The position numbers were made by a program, and so were the translations under genes. The notes below the pieces were generated by a model, which was given only the letters and a program-made list of their open reading frames with translations, searched no databases and was not told the origin of the DNA. A stretch of DNA of 50,090 bases from an uncultured Oleiphilus sp. (GTDB lineage Bacteria > Pseudomonadota > Gammaproteobacteria > Pseudomonadales > Oleiphilaceae). Every line of letters starts with the position of its first letter. Within the stretch, counting starts at the first letter, position 1. Below are positions 10,272 to 19,162 of this stretch, piece after piece. Where the stretch lies: contig CAJWBJ010000017.1 in the NCBI GenBank assembly GCA_913020495.1, positions 1-50,090 on the forward strand. The letters are read 5' to 3'.

Positions 10272-11231
10272 ATGCTGTTCGACCAAATACCACTACAAAG
10301 AATACAACAATACAAATATCGTTTCTTCCTGCTGATCGCCGTTGTATTCGTCTTTACCTTTCTTATTGGAGGAACCGGGCTTGTCCTACCTTCGCTTCAA
10401 GATAGCAGCCATGCATTAGTATTTGGCTTAGCAACCAATCTCTTACTCTTAGTACTGATTCCCGATAAACCAATTTCTAACCTCCAGCGCGCGAAGTATG
10501 TTCTGGCAATCTGTCTGGCATCGTTTTTATTTGGTATTTTTATTGAACTAATACAACCATTATTTGGGCGTGACCGAAGCCTGCTTGATGCAAGTTATGA
10601 CTTGGCAGGCGCTACTATAGCGGGCCTGTTATATTGGCGAAAACATACTGAGCATGCGAACACAAAGCCTGCGCTCTTGCTCATTATATGGATACAACTT
10701 CTAAGCTGCCTAGCCATTCCCGCTTCAAATACTCTTGTAGTATTTCAGCGCTACTTAGCCTCCCCGATGCTGGTCAGCTTTGATTCGTCTTGGGAGCGTA
10801 ATATTCGTAGTATCAATGATGGAACCCACTTTTCAATTACCCCTCCCCCCAAAGACTGGAAACAAGAAGGTTTAGTCGGAAAATTTGAATTTGGCCACGC
10901 CACCTACCCCGGCATCTCCTTTCCTTATATTTATAGTGACTGGTCAGGCTACTCAAAACTATCATTCTCTGTTTTTTCTGAACAAGATCAAGAACTTGAA
11001 CTTTACTTACGCATAAATGATATTCAACACGATAATAAATATAGTGACCGCTTTAACCAGAGGTTAAGCATTAAATCAGGCCTGAATGTCATTGATTTGG
11101 ACTTGAATAAGATAAAACACAGCCCTAAATCACGAGAGATGGATTTAAGTCACATTGCATCATTAGCATTATTTATGGCGAGACAAAAGGAACGGAAAAC
11201 ACTTTATATTGACAACATTCAGCTTCGTTAA
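10272..11231 (+). CDS. VanZ-like membrane protein with a C-terminal carbohydrate-binding-like domain
   Basis: 319 residues. The first 140 form four or five membrane helices with the VanZ-type segment GRDRSLLDASYDLAGATIAG (about 100-119), where the paired Asp residues are typical. A further helix (about 138-157) is followed by an apparently extracytoplasmic domain of 160 residues rich in aromatic and polar residues (FPYIYSDWSGYSKLSFSVF, LYLRINDIQHD), resembling the beta-sandwich sugar-binding modules found after some VanZ domains. The ATG follows AGGTAATCTC, a good ribosome site. The gene is monocistronic, ends in a four-base convergent overlap with pgeF, and its function is unknown. Confidence 0.7.
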   Translation: MLFDQIPLQRIQQYKYRFFLLIAVVFVFTFLIGGTGLVLPSLQDSSHALVFGLATNLLLLVLIPDKPISNLQRAKYVLAICLASFLFGIFIELIQPLFGRDRSLLDASYDLAGATIAGLLYWRKHTEHANTKPALLLIIWIQLLSCLAIPASNTLVVFQRYLASPMLVSFDSSWERNIRSINDGTHFSITPPPKDWKQEGLVGKFEFGHATYPGISFPYIYSDWSGYSKLSFSVFSEQDQELELYLRINDIQHDNKYSDRFNQRLSIKSGLNVIDLDLNKIKHSPKSREMDLSHIASLALFMARQKERKTLYIDNIQLR

Positions 11232-11977
11232 GTTTTTCCCCGCCAGATCAATGAAGCCATGCGCCCAGACTCAATTCCGTCGCGGCGATATGAATAAAAG
11301 CGCGTTGAATCAGCATAAGTACAAAGCTCACCACCATAAATATGATTAACACCGGCCTTTTCTAATTGTAAGCGAGCAAGTTGATAAATATCGGCCATCC
11401 ACTTATTAGGCTCTCGTCCTTGATTAAATGCAGCACCGGCCTGTGGGTCCATAGACACAAATGCCTGATAAACATCATCACCCACTTCAAAATGAGCTTG
11501 ACTGATAGCGGGCCCTAACCAAGCCATAACTTGAGAAGGTTCTGGAAATCGCTGAATAGCTTTTTGTAAAATCCCGCCTGCTAAACCTCGCCACCCGGCA
11601 TGGACAGCAGAAACTTGCATACCAGAGAGATCACAAAACAGAACAGGCAAGCAATCTGCGGTCATGACGACACAAGCAAGGTCTTCATCAGTCGTATCAC
11701 AGCCATCAGCCTGAACGACTCGTCCATCGACCCTAGCACTAATTATAATTTGACCATGAACTTGCTCCAGCCAAGAAAATCGAGACTCGGCCAAGCCAGT
11801 ACATTCAGAAAGTATCTGCCGGTTTTGGATGACCCTGTCAGCCCGGTCATTAACATGAGTAGCTAAATTTAAACTTGCGAAGCCTCCACTACTCACACCG
11901 CCTAAACGAGTCGTCACCATCGCTTGTACATTTTCAGGGGCAGGCCAGTCCGGCACCAGAAAGCGGTTATCCTGCAC
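11228..11977 (-). CDS. pgeF: Purine nucleoside phosphorylase / multicopper polyphenol oxidase family (YfiH)
   Basis: 249-residue YfiH/DUF152 protein. Family hallmarks are MTADCLPVLFCD (about 103-114) and the metal-site histidine in VHAGWRGLAGGIL (about 124-136). The final conserved block reads TYADSTRFYSYRRDG. Members were first called laccases; later work describes a purine nucleoside phosphorylase and an editing role in peptidoglycan synthesis. It starts at the base where the rluD stop ends, so the two are coupled. The rluD-pgeF pair next to bamD is the usual gammaproteobacterial order. Confidence 0.93.
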   Translation of the reverse strand: MQDNRFLVPDWPAPENVQAMVTTRLGGVSSGGFASLNLATHVNDRADRVIQNRQILSECTGLAESRFSWLEQVHGQIIISARVDGRVVQADGCDTTDEDLACVVMTADCLPVLFCDLSGMQVSAVHAGWRGLAGGILQKAIQRFPEPSQVMAWLGPAISQAHFEVGDDVYQAFVSMDPQAGAAFNQGREPNKWMADIYQLARLQLEKAGVNHIYGGELCTYADSTRFYSYRRDGIESGRMASLIWRGKT

Positions 11978-12936
11978 TATTTAGTTTCAGCCAATGTCGC
12001 AAGCAATGCTTGCATATCACTCGGTAATTCAGACTCCCAGCTCATTTCTTCTTCTGTTCTAGGATGAATAAGAGTCAACTGTTTTGCATGAAGCGCCTGT
12101 CGACCAAAAGAACGTAAAGCATCTTTCACATTATCTGAAATACCTGCGGGTAATTTTAAACGACCCGCATACGTCTGATCCCCTATAAGAGGGTGATTGA
12201 TACTCGCCATATGTACACGAATTTGATGCGTTCTACCCGTCTCTAGTTTGACACGAATATGTGTGTAGGCAGGAAAACGCTCGAGCACTCGATAATGAGT
12301 AATCGCAACTTTACCAAAAGGATGTAGTGCCATTTTTTTCCGGTTTTTTGGGCTCCGTGCAATCGCTGCATCAACGGTACCGCCCCCTGTCATAGGATTA
12401 ACCACGACAGCTTCGTATTCACGCCCCATTTCACGAGTTTGAAGCTGGTCAACAATGTGGGCATGTGCGGTCAAGGTTCTCGCCACAACCATTAAACCAG
12501 TAGTATCTTTATCTAAACGGTGAACGATACCTGCGCGAGGAACAGACTCAATAGCCGGATAGTGATGCAGCAAAGCATTCACTAAAGTCCCCGAGTAATT
12601 CCCGGCAGCAGGATGTACGACCATTCCGGCCTGTTTATTAATAATTAAAATGTCATCATCTTCATAAACGACATCAATCGCTATATTTTCTGCCTCCCAA
12701 TCACCCTGACTTTCAAGTTCTGCCTGGACTTCGATCAAGTCATTCACTCTAACTTTATCTTTAGGCCTCAGGGTTTTCTTATTCACCAAGATACTGCCCT
12801 GCTTAATCCACTGCTGTAAACGAGAACGAGAATAGTCAGGCATTAACTCAGCCATCACTTGATCTAATCGGCAATCCGACAAATTCAACGGTACAACAAA
12901 ATCGTCTTCAACAACCTGACTCATAAGCATTTTCAC
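11977..12936 (-). CDS. rluD: 23S rRNA pseudouridine(1911/1915/1917) synthase
   Basis: Converts three uridines in helix 69 of 23S rRNA to pseudouridine. The 319 residues hold an N-terminal S4 RNA-binding domain (about 20-85, CRLDQVMAELMPDYSRSRLQ) and the RluA-type catalytic domain with HRLDKDTTGLMV, in which the Asp is the catalytic residue. The C-terminal GRTHQIRVHMASI is also present. It is divergent from bamD, the conserved order in gammaproteobacteria, so rluD is preferred over rluC. Confidence 0.95.
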   Translation of the reverse strand: MKMLMSQVVEDDFVVPLNLSDCRLDQVMAELMPDYSRSRLQQWIKQGSILVNKKTLRPKDKVRVNDLIEVQAELESQGDWEAENIAIDVVYEDDDILIINKQAGMVVHPAAGNYSGTLVNALLHHYPAIESVPRAGIVHRLDKDTTGLMVVARTLTAHAHIVDQLQTREMGREYEAVVVNPMTGGGTVDAAIARSPKNRKKMALHPFGKVAITHYRVLERFPAYTHIRVKLETGRTHQIRVHMASINHPLIGDQTYAGRLKLPAGISDNVKDALRSFGRQALHAKQLTLIHPRTEEEMSWESELPSDMQALLATLAETK

Positions 12937-13137
12937 TTTAATTAATGTAATTTTTTATCCGCTTGAACCACTCAATTCATCAACTAACTAAAGACAATCA
13001 GCTTAATTCTAGACTTTTTGTCATACAAGCTTGGTACAAACTATGGAATAATAGCGGGCCATTATAGCCTGTCTGGAACATCACTTGAAATATCTCATAC
13101 AACAGGCCTTCAATATTATTTTAATCAGTAGAGAATT

Positions 13138-13965
13138 ATGCGTTTAAACACAGCTATTTTAGTTTTAATCATTGCCTGTATCAGCCTCAGTGGCTGTAGT
13201 TCAAATCCTAAAAAGGAATCCTCAGAACAAGAACTCTATGACGCGGCAAAAAGATCAATCAAGTTACGAAACTTTCCACTGGCCACGATTGCACTGGAAG
13301 AGTTAGAAGCACGCTTCCCTTTTGGCAAATATGCTGAACAAGCCCAGCTCGATTTAATCTACGCTCGTTACAGCGGACTTGACTTGGAAGGATCGATTCT
13401 CGCTTGTGATCGATTCATTCGCTTACACCCTCAAAGTCCTAGTGTTGATTATGCCTACTACACTCGAGGTATTGCTAACTACGGCTTAGATCTCGGTGTT
13501 TCCAGCCAATATTTTACCATGGTAGATGTCAGTTCTCGTGACCCTGGACATATGCGTTTAGCCTTTAAAGATTTTTCTGAGCTATTAAATCGCTTCCCGG
13601 AAAGTCCTTATGCCGCCGATGCACAGCAACGTATGATTCAGGTTCGCAACAACCTCGCTCAATACGAACTACACGCCGCTCGTTATTACATTAAGCGAGA
13701 AGCCTTTATTGCAGCAGCTAATCGCGCAGCATATGTAGTTAAAAACTTCCCTAATACTCCCGCAACTGAGAACGCATTGATTATGCTGGTTGAGTTATAC
13801 AACTCACTAGGGCTTGACAGTCAAGCTGCTGACGCATTAGCCGTTTTACAGGCCAACTTTCCAGAAGGTAAAGGGTTTGATGATGAACAAAACTTTGTTC
13901 CTCAAAATGTTTTAAAGCATAGCCGTAGCTTAATCAGCGTAATTACTTTCGGATTAATTGACTAG
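13138..13965 (+). CDS. bamD: Outer membrane protein assembly lipoprotein BamD
   Basis: Essential lipoprotein of the BAM complex that inserts beta-barrel proteins into the outer membrane. The signal peptide ends in the lipobox LSGC, with the acylated Cys at about residue 20. Tetratricopeptide-like helices follow, including SIKLRNFPLATIALEELEAR, FPFGKYAEQAQLDL and YAYYTRGIANY. The length of 275 is slightly above E. coli BamD (245). The ATG at 13138 follows AGAGAATT. The gene is monocistronic or leads into nadE, 48 bases downstream. Confidence 0.95.
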   Translation: MRLNTAILVLIIACISLSGCSSNPKKESSEQELYDAAKRSIKLRNFPLATIALEELEARFPFGKYAEQAQLDLIYARYSGLDLEGSILACDRFIRLHPQSPSVDYAYYTRGIANYGLDLGVSSQYFTMVDVSSRDPGHMRLAFKDFSELLNRFPESPYAADAQQRMIQVRNNLAQYELHAARYYIKREAFIAAANRAAYVVKNFPNTPATENALIMLVELYNSLGLDSQAADALAVLQANFPEGKGFDDEQNFVPQNVLKHSRSLISVITFGLID

Positions 13966-14013
13966 ACAACTGCTTAGCCGTCAATGAATTAAGAGTGAAT
14001 CAGGAGCGACAAA

Positions 14014-14850
14014 ATGAGTATCCGCGAAAATATTATTCAAGAAATGCGAGTATTAGCATCTATAGATGCTGACTTTGAAATTAGACGCCGTACAGACTTC
14101 ATTAAAAACATGCTTCTAAGCTCAGGTTTAAACACTATCGTTCTAGGAATCAGTGGCGGAATTGACTCATGTACTTGCGGAAAGTTAGCTCAGCGAGCCG
14201 TCGATCAACTAAACCAGGAAAATCACAATAAAACTTTCCAGTTTGTTGCTGTACGCTTACCCTACGGAGAGCAGGCAGACGAACATGACGCCCAAGCTTC
14301 AATCGATTTTATTGCCCCAAGCTTATCTGTCACCGTCAATATTAAAACCACCGCTGACGCATTACACGAAGAAGTCACTCAAGCATTACAAAATGCAGAC
14401 GCACTCAAGGCGAATACAAGCCAATTAGACTTTGCCAAAGGTAATGTCAAAGCTCGCGCACGTATGGTCGCTCAGTATGACATTGCTGGTATTTTAGGTG
14501 GGTTAGTACTTGGTACAGATCATTCAGCAGAAAACATCACTGGCTTTTATACTAAGTATGGTGACGGGGCTGTCGACTTAGCTCCTTTATTTGGTTTAAA
14601 CAAGCGTCAGGTTCGCTTACTTGCTAAAACAATGGGCTGCCCTAAGAATCTGATTGAGAAAGCACCCACAGCTGACCTTGAATGTAACGAGCCAGGTAAA
14701 AAAGATGAGGATGCATTAGGTATTTCTTACGACCAGATTGATGATTTTTTAGAAGGAAGAGAAATCGCATCACCAGCGGCTGATAAGCTCATTCATATTT
14801 ATAAATCAACTCAACATAAGCGCCAGCCGATTCCAACGATTTATAGCTAA
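14014..14850 (+). CDS. nadE: NH3-dependent NAD+ synthetase
   Basis: Final step of NAD synthesis: amidates nicotinate adenine dinucleotide with ATP and ammonia. The PP-loop SGGIDS (about residues 47-52) binds ATP, and GTDHSAEN and [19 protein letters not shown] are the other family blocks. The 278 residues match the stand-alone, ammonia-dependent form, and no glutaminase domain is attached. The start is supported by CAGGAGCGACAAA before the ATG. Confidence 0.96.
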   Translation: MSIRENIIQEMRVLASIDADFEIRRRTDFIKNMLLSSGLNTIVLGISGGIDSCTCGKLAQRAVDQLNQENHNKTFQFVAVRLPYGEQADEHDAQASIDFIAPSLSVTVNIKTTADALHEEVTQALQNADALKANTSQLDFAKGNVKARARMVAQYDIAGILGGLVLGTDHSAENITGFYTKYGDGAVDLAPLFGLNKRQVRLLAKTMGCPKNLIEKAPTADLECNEPGKKDEDALGISYDQIDDFLEGREIASPAADKLIHIYKSTQHKRQPIPTIYS

Positions 14851-14870
14851 TAGCACATTTCATACTAACA

Positions 14871-15641
14871 ATGGCGCATACTAGTAAACCGAATCCAGCA
14901 CACTTGAAGCCAAGCATTTGGTTACAACCCGGCATGCTGCTGGTTTTTGGTGCTGCACTTGATACCGACTCACACCATCACCATGCGATCCAGTTAGTTT
15001 TACCCATGAAAAATACGCCCTGCCACTTAGATGGGCGTAAGGTCTCTCAGACATTTATTATTAATAGCCAAATAACCCACCAGCTAACGATGAGTGCTGG
15101 ATGGGTTTTACTGGTTGAGCCTGACACCCTCCTTGGCCAAAAGCTTCAAAGTCGGTTAAAAGGGAAAGACACGATTACACTCCCTAATTTTGAACTTGCC
15201 AGTATTTGTGGCAACTCTGACCCTATTGAATTCTTATCTCCAATCTTATCAGCGCTTAGCCTTGAAAATATTAATAGTAATATCTTTGCATCAAAAGTTG
15301 CTGACCACCGGATACAGCAGCTACTAAAAGAGTTTGACCAGTGCCTCAAAAATGATTGCAAATTACTTGAAGATTGGCACGCATCAGCCGTTGCCAGCCG
15401 TTTAGCCCTCTCGGAAAGTCGGTTTTTACATTTATTCCGTGAAGAAATGAACATTGCATGGCGCCCATATTTATTATGGCGTCGAATAATCTGTGCCATT
15501 GATGCAATAATCGAAGGCTCAACGGCGACGAATGCCGCACACATCGCTGGTTTTTCTGACAGTTCCCACTTGAGCAGAACCTTTCGCAGCCAATTTGGAC
15601 TAACCATTCGACAAGCACAGAAACTGCTGAACCAATATTAG
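14871..15641 (+). CDS. AraC-family transcriptional regulator
   Basis: 256 residues. The C-terminal AraC/XylS DNA-binding domain covers about 160-255 with two helix-turn-helix units: LALSESRFLHLFREEM and AAHIAGFSDSSHLSRTFRSQFG, the latter the standard second HTH signature. The N-terminal part holds a His cluster (DSHHHH at about 33-38) in a cupin-like position that could form an effector or metal site. It starts 20 bases after nadE, so it may be co-transcribed, although the functions look unrelated. The regulated genes are unknown. Confidence 0.85.
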   Translation: MAHTSKPNPAHLKPSIWLQPGMLLVFGAALDTDSHHHHAIQLVLPMKNTPCHLDGRKVSQTFIINSQITHQLTMSAGWVLLVEPDTLLGQKLQSRLKGKDTITLPNFELASICGNSDPIEFLSPILSALSLENINSNIFASKVADHRIQQLLKEFDQCLKNDCKLLEDWHASAVASRLALSESRFLHLFREEMNIAWRPYLLWRRIICAIDAIIEGSTATNAAHIAGFSDSSHLSRTFRSQFGLTIRQAQKLLNQY

Positions 15642-15712
15642 CCAGTTTATTCAAGTTGCTACTAAGGAATTGTTTTATGCTCCTCACATAAATAATGTGT
15701 CCGGAGAGTAAA

Positions 15713-16456
15713 ATGAAAATACCACTTAATAAGTTTTCTCAAAGTGATTATTTGGCAGAAACCAAAATGCTTGATTTTTCACACCCTTCAATCAAAAAAT
15801 TAGTGCAACAACAAGGCTGGCAGTGTTTGTCTGATTATGACGCGATCGGTGCCGTTTATAATTTTGTACGGGACGAGATTCGCTTTGGCTATAACAAAGA
15901 CGACTTACTACCCGCCAGTAAAGTTCTCAGCGACGGATATGGGCAATGCAATACCAAAGGTACCCTGCTTATGGCGCTATTACGCGCCGTGAATGTGTCA
16001 ACAAGAGTTCATGGGTTTACTATTTATAACGAACTGCAACGAGGAGCAATACCCAACTACCTCTTTAGACTTGCGCCTGATAGGATCATTCATAGCTGGG
16101 TTGAAGTTTATGTAAAAGATAAGTGGGTAAATTTGGAAGGGTATATTCTTGACCGCCCATATTTAACAAAAATACAGGAAGCTTTTTCTGGAACGCTTGC
16201 CGAAAGCTGTAATAACTTCTCTGGATATGGCATTGCAACACCTTGCTTATCAAAACCAGATATTGATTGGAAAGGAACAGACACGTATATCCAGAAAGAT
16301 GGGATCGCAGATGACTTTGGTATATTTGCCCAACCAGATGATTTCTACCACCAATATGGCACCAACCTTTCAGGATTTAAGAAAATATTATTTCGATTCG
16401 TGGTGCGCTATTTGATGAACATGAATGTGAACCGTATCCGACGCAAAGGTTTATAA
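15713..16456 (+). CDS. Transglutaminase-like domain protein
   Basis: 247 residues counted from the ATG at 15713, which has GGAG six bases upstream (the ATG at 15695 lacks a site). The papain-like core triad is visible: Cys79 in DGYGQCNTKGTLL, His127 in HSWVEVYV and Asp147 in LEGYILD. Such proteins may be proteases, amidases or cross-linking enzymes. No signal peptide is present, so it is probably cytoplasmic. It follows the AraC gene by 71 bases on the same strand, and whether that regulator controls it cannot be told. Confidence 0.8.
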   Translation: MKIPLNKFSQSDYLAETKMLDFSHPSIKKLVQQQGWQCLSDYDAIGAVYNFVRDEIRFGYNKDDLLPASKVLSDGYGQCNTKGTLLMALLRAVNVSTRVHGFTIYNELQRGAIPNYLFRLAPDRIIHSWVEVYVKDKWVNLEGYILDRPYLTKIQEAFSGTLAESCNNFSGYGIATPCLSKPDIDWKGTDTYIQKDGIADDFGIFAQPDDFYHQYGTNLSGFKKILFRFVVRYLMNMNVNRIRRKGL

Positions 16457-16548
16457 ATTTCCTACAGATAAATTGACATAATAGTTCTATCAGCTTCGAC
16501 CAGTTATTTGATAAAATGCCGGCAAATTCGACTAGTGAGTAATTAATT

Positions 16549-17790
16549 GTGTTTTCAGAACTCGATGACAAACTGATCCAGGCAATCAACGAAGCTGGCT
16601 TTGAACAACCAACCAAGGTTCAAGCCGCAACCATCGAACTTGCACTTGATGGCCACGACCTTTTTGTAAGCGCAGAAACAGGCAGTGGTAAAACAGGCGC
16701 CTACCTCTTACCAACCTTTGAACAATTACTCACTCATGAGGAAAAAGGAGAGATTCTGGGTTTGGTGCTCGTACCTACCCGCGAACTGGCCCAACAAGTA
16801 TTAACACATGCTAAGTTATTGGCTCGATACACACATCTGAAGTTGGGTCATATTGGTGGCGGCACCGATATCAAGAAACAATCAGAGATTATCAAAAACC
16901 CACCTCATTTTTTAGTCGCAACGCCAGGGCGATTATTAGAACTACTCGCCCGTGATCTGCTCGACTTAAGCAATGTTGAAACACTCATTCTTGATGAAGC
17001 CGACCGATTACTCGACATGGGTTTCAGTGAAGATATATTAGCGATAGCAGAGCACTGTAGCCATCGTCAGCAAACACACCTTTACTCTGCGACCTTAGCA
17101 AATAAAAGCTTACGAGGATTAGCCGATCAATTACTCACCGATGCAGTCGTAATTGAATTAAATAAGCCGACTGACACTCATGAATCAATTGAACAACAAA
17201 TTATTTTTGCTGATGATAAAGCTCATAAATTTAAACTATTATGCTGGTTACTTAAAAACGAAGAATACCGGCACTGTTTAGTCTTTTGTAATTCAAAAGA
17301 ACAAGTCGACCAAGTCTATCGAGTCATGCAGCAGCAAGAGATTAGTGCTGGCGTACTTCACGGCGACAAAGATCAAAAACAACGCAATCTTGTTATGAGT
17401 AAGTTAAGACGCGATGAACTTAAGATCCTTGTTGCTACAGATATAGCGGCTCGAGGCCTTGATATCAAAGGAATGGATCTTGTTATTAACTTTGAAATGC
17501 CTCGTCGAGGTGAAATTTATGTTCACCGTATCGGTCGTACAGGAAGGGCCGGAGAAGAAGGGGTCGCGATTACCCTGATTAGCAATCCTGAATATAACCT
17601 TATGGCGGGTATCGAGCGATATTTGAAGCAAACCTTCATACGTCGAAAAATTAAAGAACTTGTTGGTAGCTACCGTGGCCCTAAAAAATTAAAAGCATCA
17701 GGAAAAGCCGCCGGATCAAAAAAGAAAAAATTATCCAAGCAAGGAGGGAAAATCAAAAAAGGCAATAAGAAGCCGAAGCAGAAAAAATGA
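16549..17790 (+). CDS. DEAD-box RNA helicase, SrmB-like
   Basis: 413 residues starting at GTG. The full motif set is visible: Q-motif FEQPTKVQ, motif I AETGSGKT (42-49), Ia PTRELA, Ib TPGRLLEL, motif II DEAD (149-152), motif III SAT (180-182), motif V VATDIAARGLDI and motif VI HRIGRTGRAG. The C-terminal 35 residues are a lysine/glycine-rich basic tail, as in SrmB and RhlE-type helicases, which bind rRNA during ribosome assembly. SrmB-like is my best subfamily guess. A GAGCTC-GTTAT-GAGCTC hairpin overlaps the stop codon (17789-17805) without a T-run. Confidence 0.92.
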   Translation: MFSELDDKLIQAINEAGFEQPTKVQAATIELALDGHDLFVSAETGSGKTGAYLLPTFEQLLTHEEKGEILGLVLVPTRELAQQVLTHAKLLARYTHLKLGHIGGGTDIKKQSEIIKNPPHFLVATPGRLLELLARDLLDLSNVETLILDEADRLLDMGFSEDILAIAEHCSHRQQTHLYSATLANKSLRGLADQLLTDAVVIELNKPTDTHESIEQQIIFADDKAHKFKLLCWLLKNEEYRHCLVFCNSKEQVDQVYRVMQQQEISAGVLHGDKDQKQRNLVMSKLRRDELKILVATDIAARGLDIKGMDLVINFEMPRRGEIYVHRIGRTGRAGEEGVAITLISNPEYNLMAGIERYLKQTFIRRKIKELVGSYRGPKKLKASGKAAGSKKKKLSKQGGKIKKGNKKPKQKK

Positions 17791-17849
17791 GCTCGTTATG
17801 AGCTCTAAGTCTGGAAATAAAAATAAGTAGCGAACTATACAAATTCATA

Positions 17850-18848
17850 CTACTCCGGCGCAGCGCACTCTGAACGAGTGGGGTCTTCGCTACAACGGAT
17901 TTTCCAAAGTAACTTAAGCGCTTTTGGGTCATGAATACCTTCATCCCTGAGCGCTAAACGAATTTCTAACTTGAACTGATCCAGTGCTGCCTTCGTTTTA
18001 TCACTGGTTTTAATCCAATAATGTGCAGGTATTTCCGTCCTGGAATCTTTAGCCAATTTATGGACATCCGCTAATCTGGACAAAATATAGTCCCGCATTT
18101 GTTGGCCAAAGTTATCTGAAAAACGGTCCTTGCGTGAAACTAACTGCATCATACCGTAGAGCAGTTTCTCATCAATGATGCCTCCGTTATCCCCTAAGCC
18201 ATGGTATAGCTCAAAAACGTTATAACCGATGGGAACCATTGGTAGAATATCAATATTGCCATTATTAAACTGACCAGAGAAAGTCGTTAAAGACGTACCT
18301 ACTGGCGAAGCACCTGCCATATTGGCAAACTTCAAAGCTTGCGGGTCATCATTTAAAATTGATATTTTTTTCCCGCTAAATTCCTCAACAGTGTCAATAT
18401 TCTTATCATTAACGAAAAGGTAAACTCCACCCACAGGAAAGGTGCCTACAATTTCATAATTACCCTTGGAAAGTAATTTTCCTGCTTTGGGGTTAGTGAT
18501 GGCTTTTAATACCCGATTTACTCCCTCTTCACTAATAATTCCGCCTATTGCATTGAGCGTACTGCCAAACGGAACGTATTGCCTCGTCAAAAGTCCTGTC
18601 AAAAATACAACATCACATAAGCCTGCTTTAAAATCATTAGACGCGATTTTTTCATCGGTATAAGCCGTGAACTTAATATCCAGTCCCCATGAAATAGCTT
18701 TCGGGATGAGATCTGACAAAAAGGTCATTGACGGTCCATTTTTTCCGACAGGATCATAAATACAGAATTTCTTTTCTTCTAAAGCTAGCGCCGATGAGCT
18801 GGAAAGGACAAAAATTAAGGTAACTATCAATCGGTGTACGGTCATCAT
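17850..18848 (-). CDS. Putative periplasmic solute-binding protein
   Basis: 332 residues with a clear signal peptide: MMTVHRLIVTLIFVLSSSSALA followed by LEEKKF. The mature part resembles TRAP/phosphonate-type binding proteins, with KFCIYDPVGKNGPS at the start, GLCDVVFLTGL, and a Val/Gly-rich second lobe. The C-terminus has two Cys (IRCSEDPTRSECAAPE). I associate it with the family annotated as putative solute-binding protein (DUF6091), known mostly from marine gammaproteobacteria. No permease or ATPase gene is adjacent, so it may act with a distant transporter. The ATG follows GAGATTTAAA. Confidence 0.7.
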   Translation of the reverse strand: MMTVHRLIVTLIFVLSSSSALALEEKKFCIYDPVGKNGPSMTFLSDLIPKAISWGLDIKFTAYTDEKIASNDFKAGLCDVVFLTGLLTRQYVPFGSTLNAIGGIISEEGVNRVLKAITNPKAGKLLSKGNYEIVGTFPVGGVYLFVNDKNIDTVEEFSGKKISILNDDPQALKFANMAGASPVGTSLTTFSGQFNNGNIDILPMVPIGYNVFELYHGLGDNGGIIDEKLLYGMMQLVSRKDRFSDNFGQQMRDYILSRLADVHKLAKDSRTEIPAHYWIKTSDKTKAALDQFKLEIRLALRDEGIHDPKALKLLWKIRCSEDPTRSECAAPE

Positions 18849-19162
18849 TTTAAATCTCGGTTAAACAAAAGGTACATCATCACTCATAAATAAAGGTTGA
18901 TATGGGAGTATTATGCAGATAACCAATAATTGAAGAAAGCGCAAAAATATAACAACTTATATGAAATAATTTCATCAATAAACACGACATTAACAAGTGA
19001 ATTGTTCTCACAATTGATTTTCTATTAATGCGTTTTATTCAAACATTAACGCCCAACATAATGCCTTTCTCACATAAACAACCTCTGCGGTAGACATGTT
19101 TTTATGTGTACATTAATTCCAGAGATCAAATTCCATTAACCATTATTCAAAAAGAGACTGAG
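18849..19162. other. Divergent intergenic region, solute-binding protein / SMP-30-like gene
   Basis: About 314 bases of AT-rich DNA holding the promoters of both flanking genes. One short inverted repeat, AATTGT-TCTC-ACAATT (19000-19015), could be a regulator site. I see no open reading frame with a ribosome site, tRNA or other RNA gene here. Confidence 0.35.

Noticed and set aside
15146..15607. 153-codon minus strand frame in the AraC gene
   Set aside because: The + strand has a clear AraC HTH; the antisense frame has no domain.
17789..17805. GAGCTC hairpin at the helicase stop as a terminator
   Set aside because: The stem is short and lacks a T-run; it may have no function.
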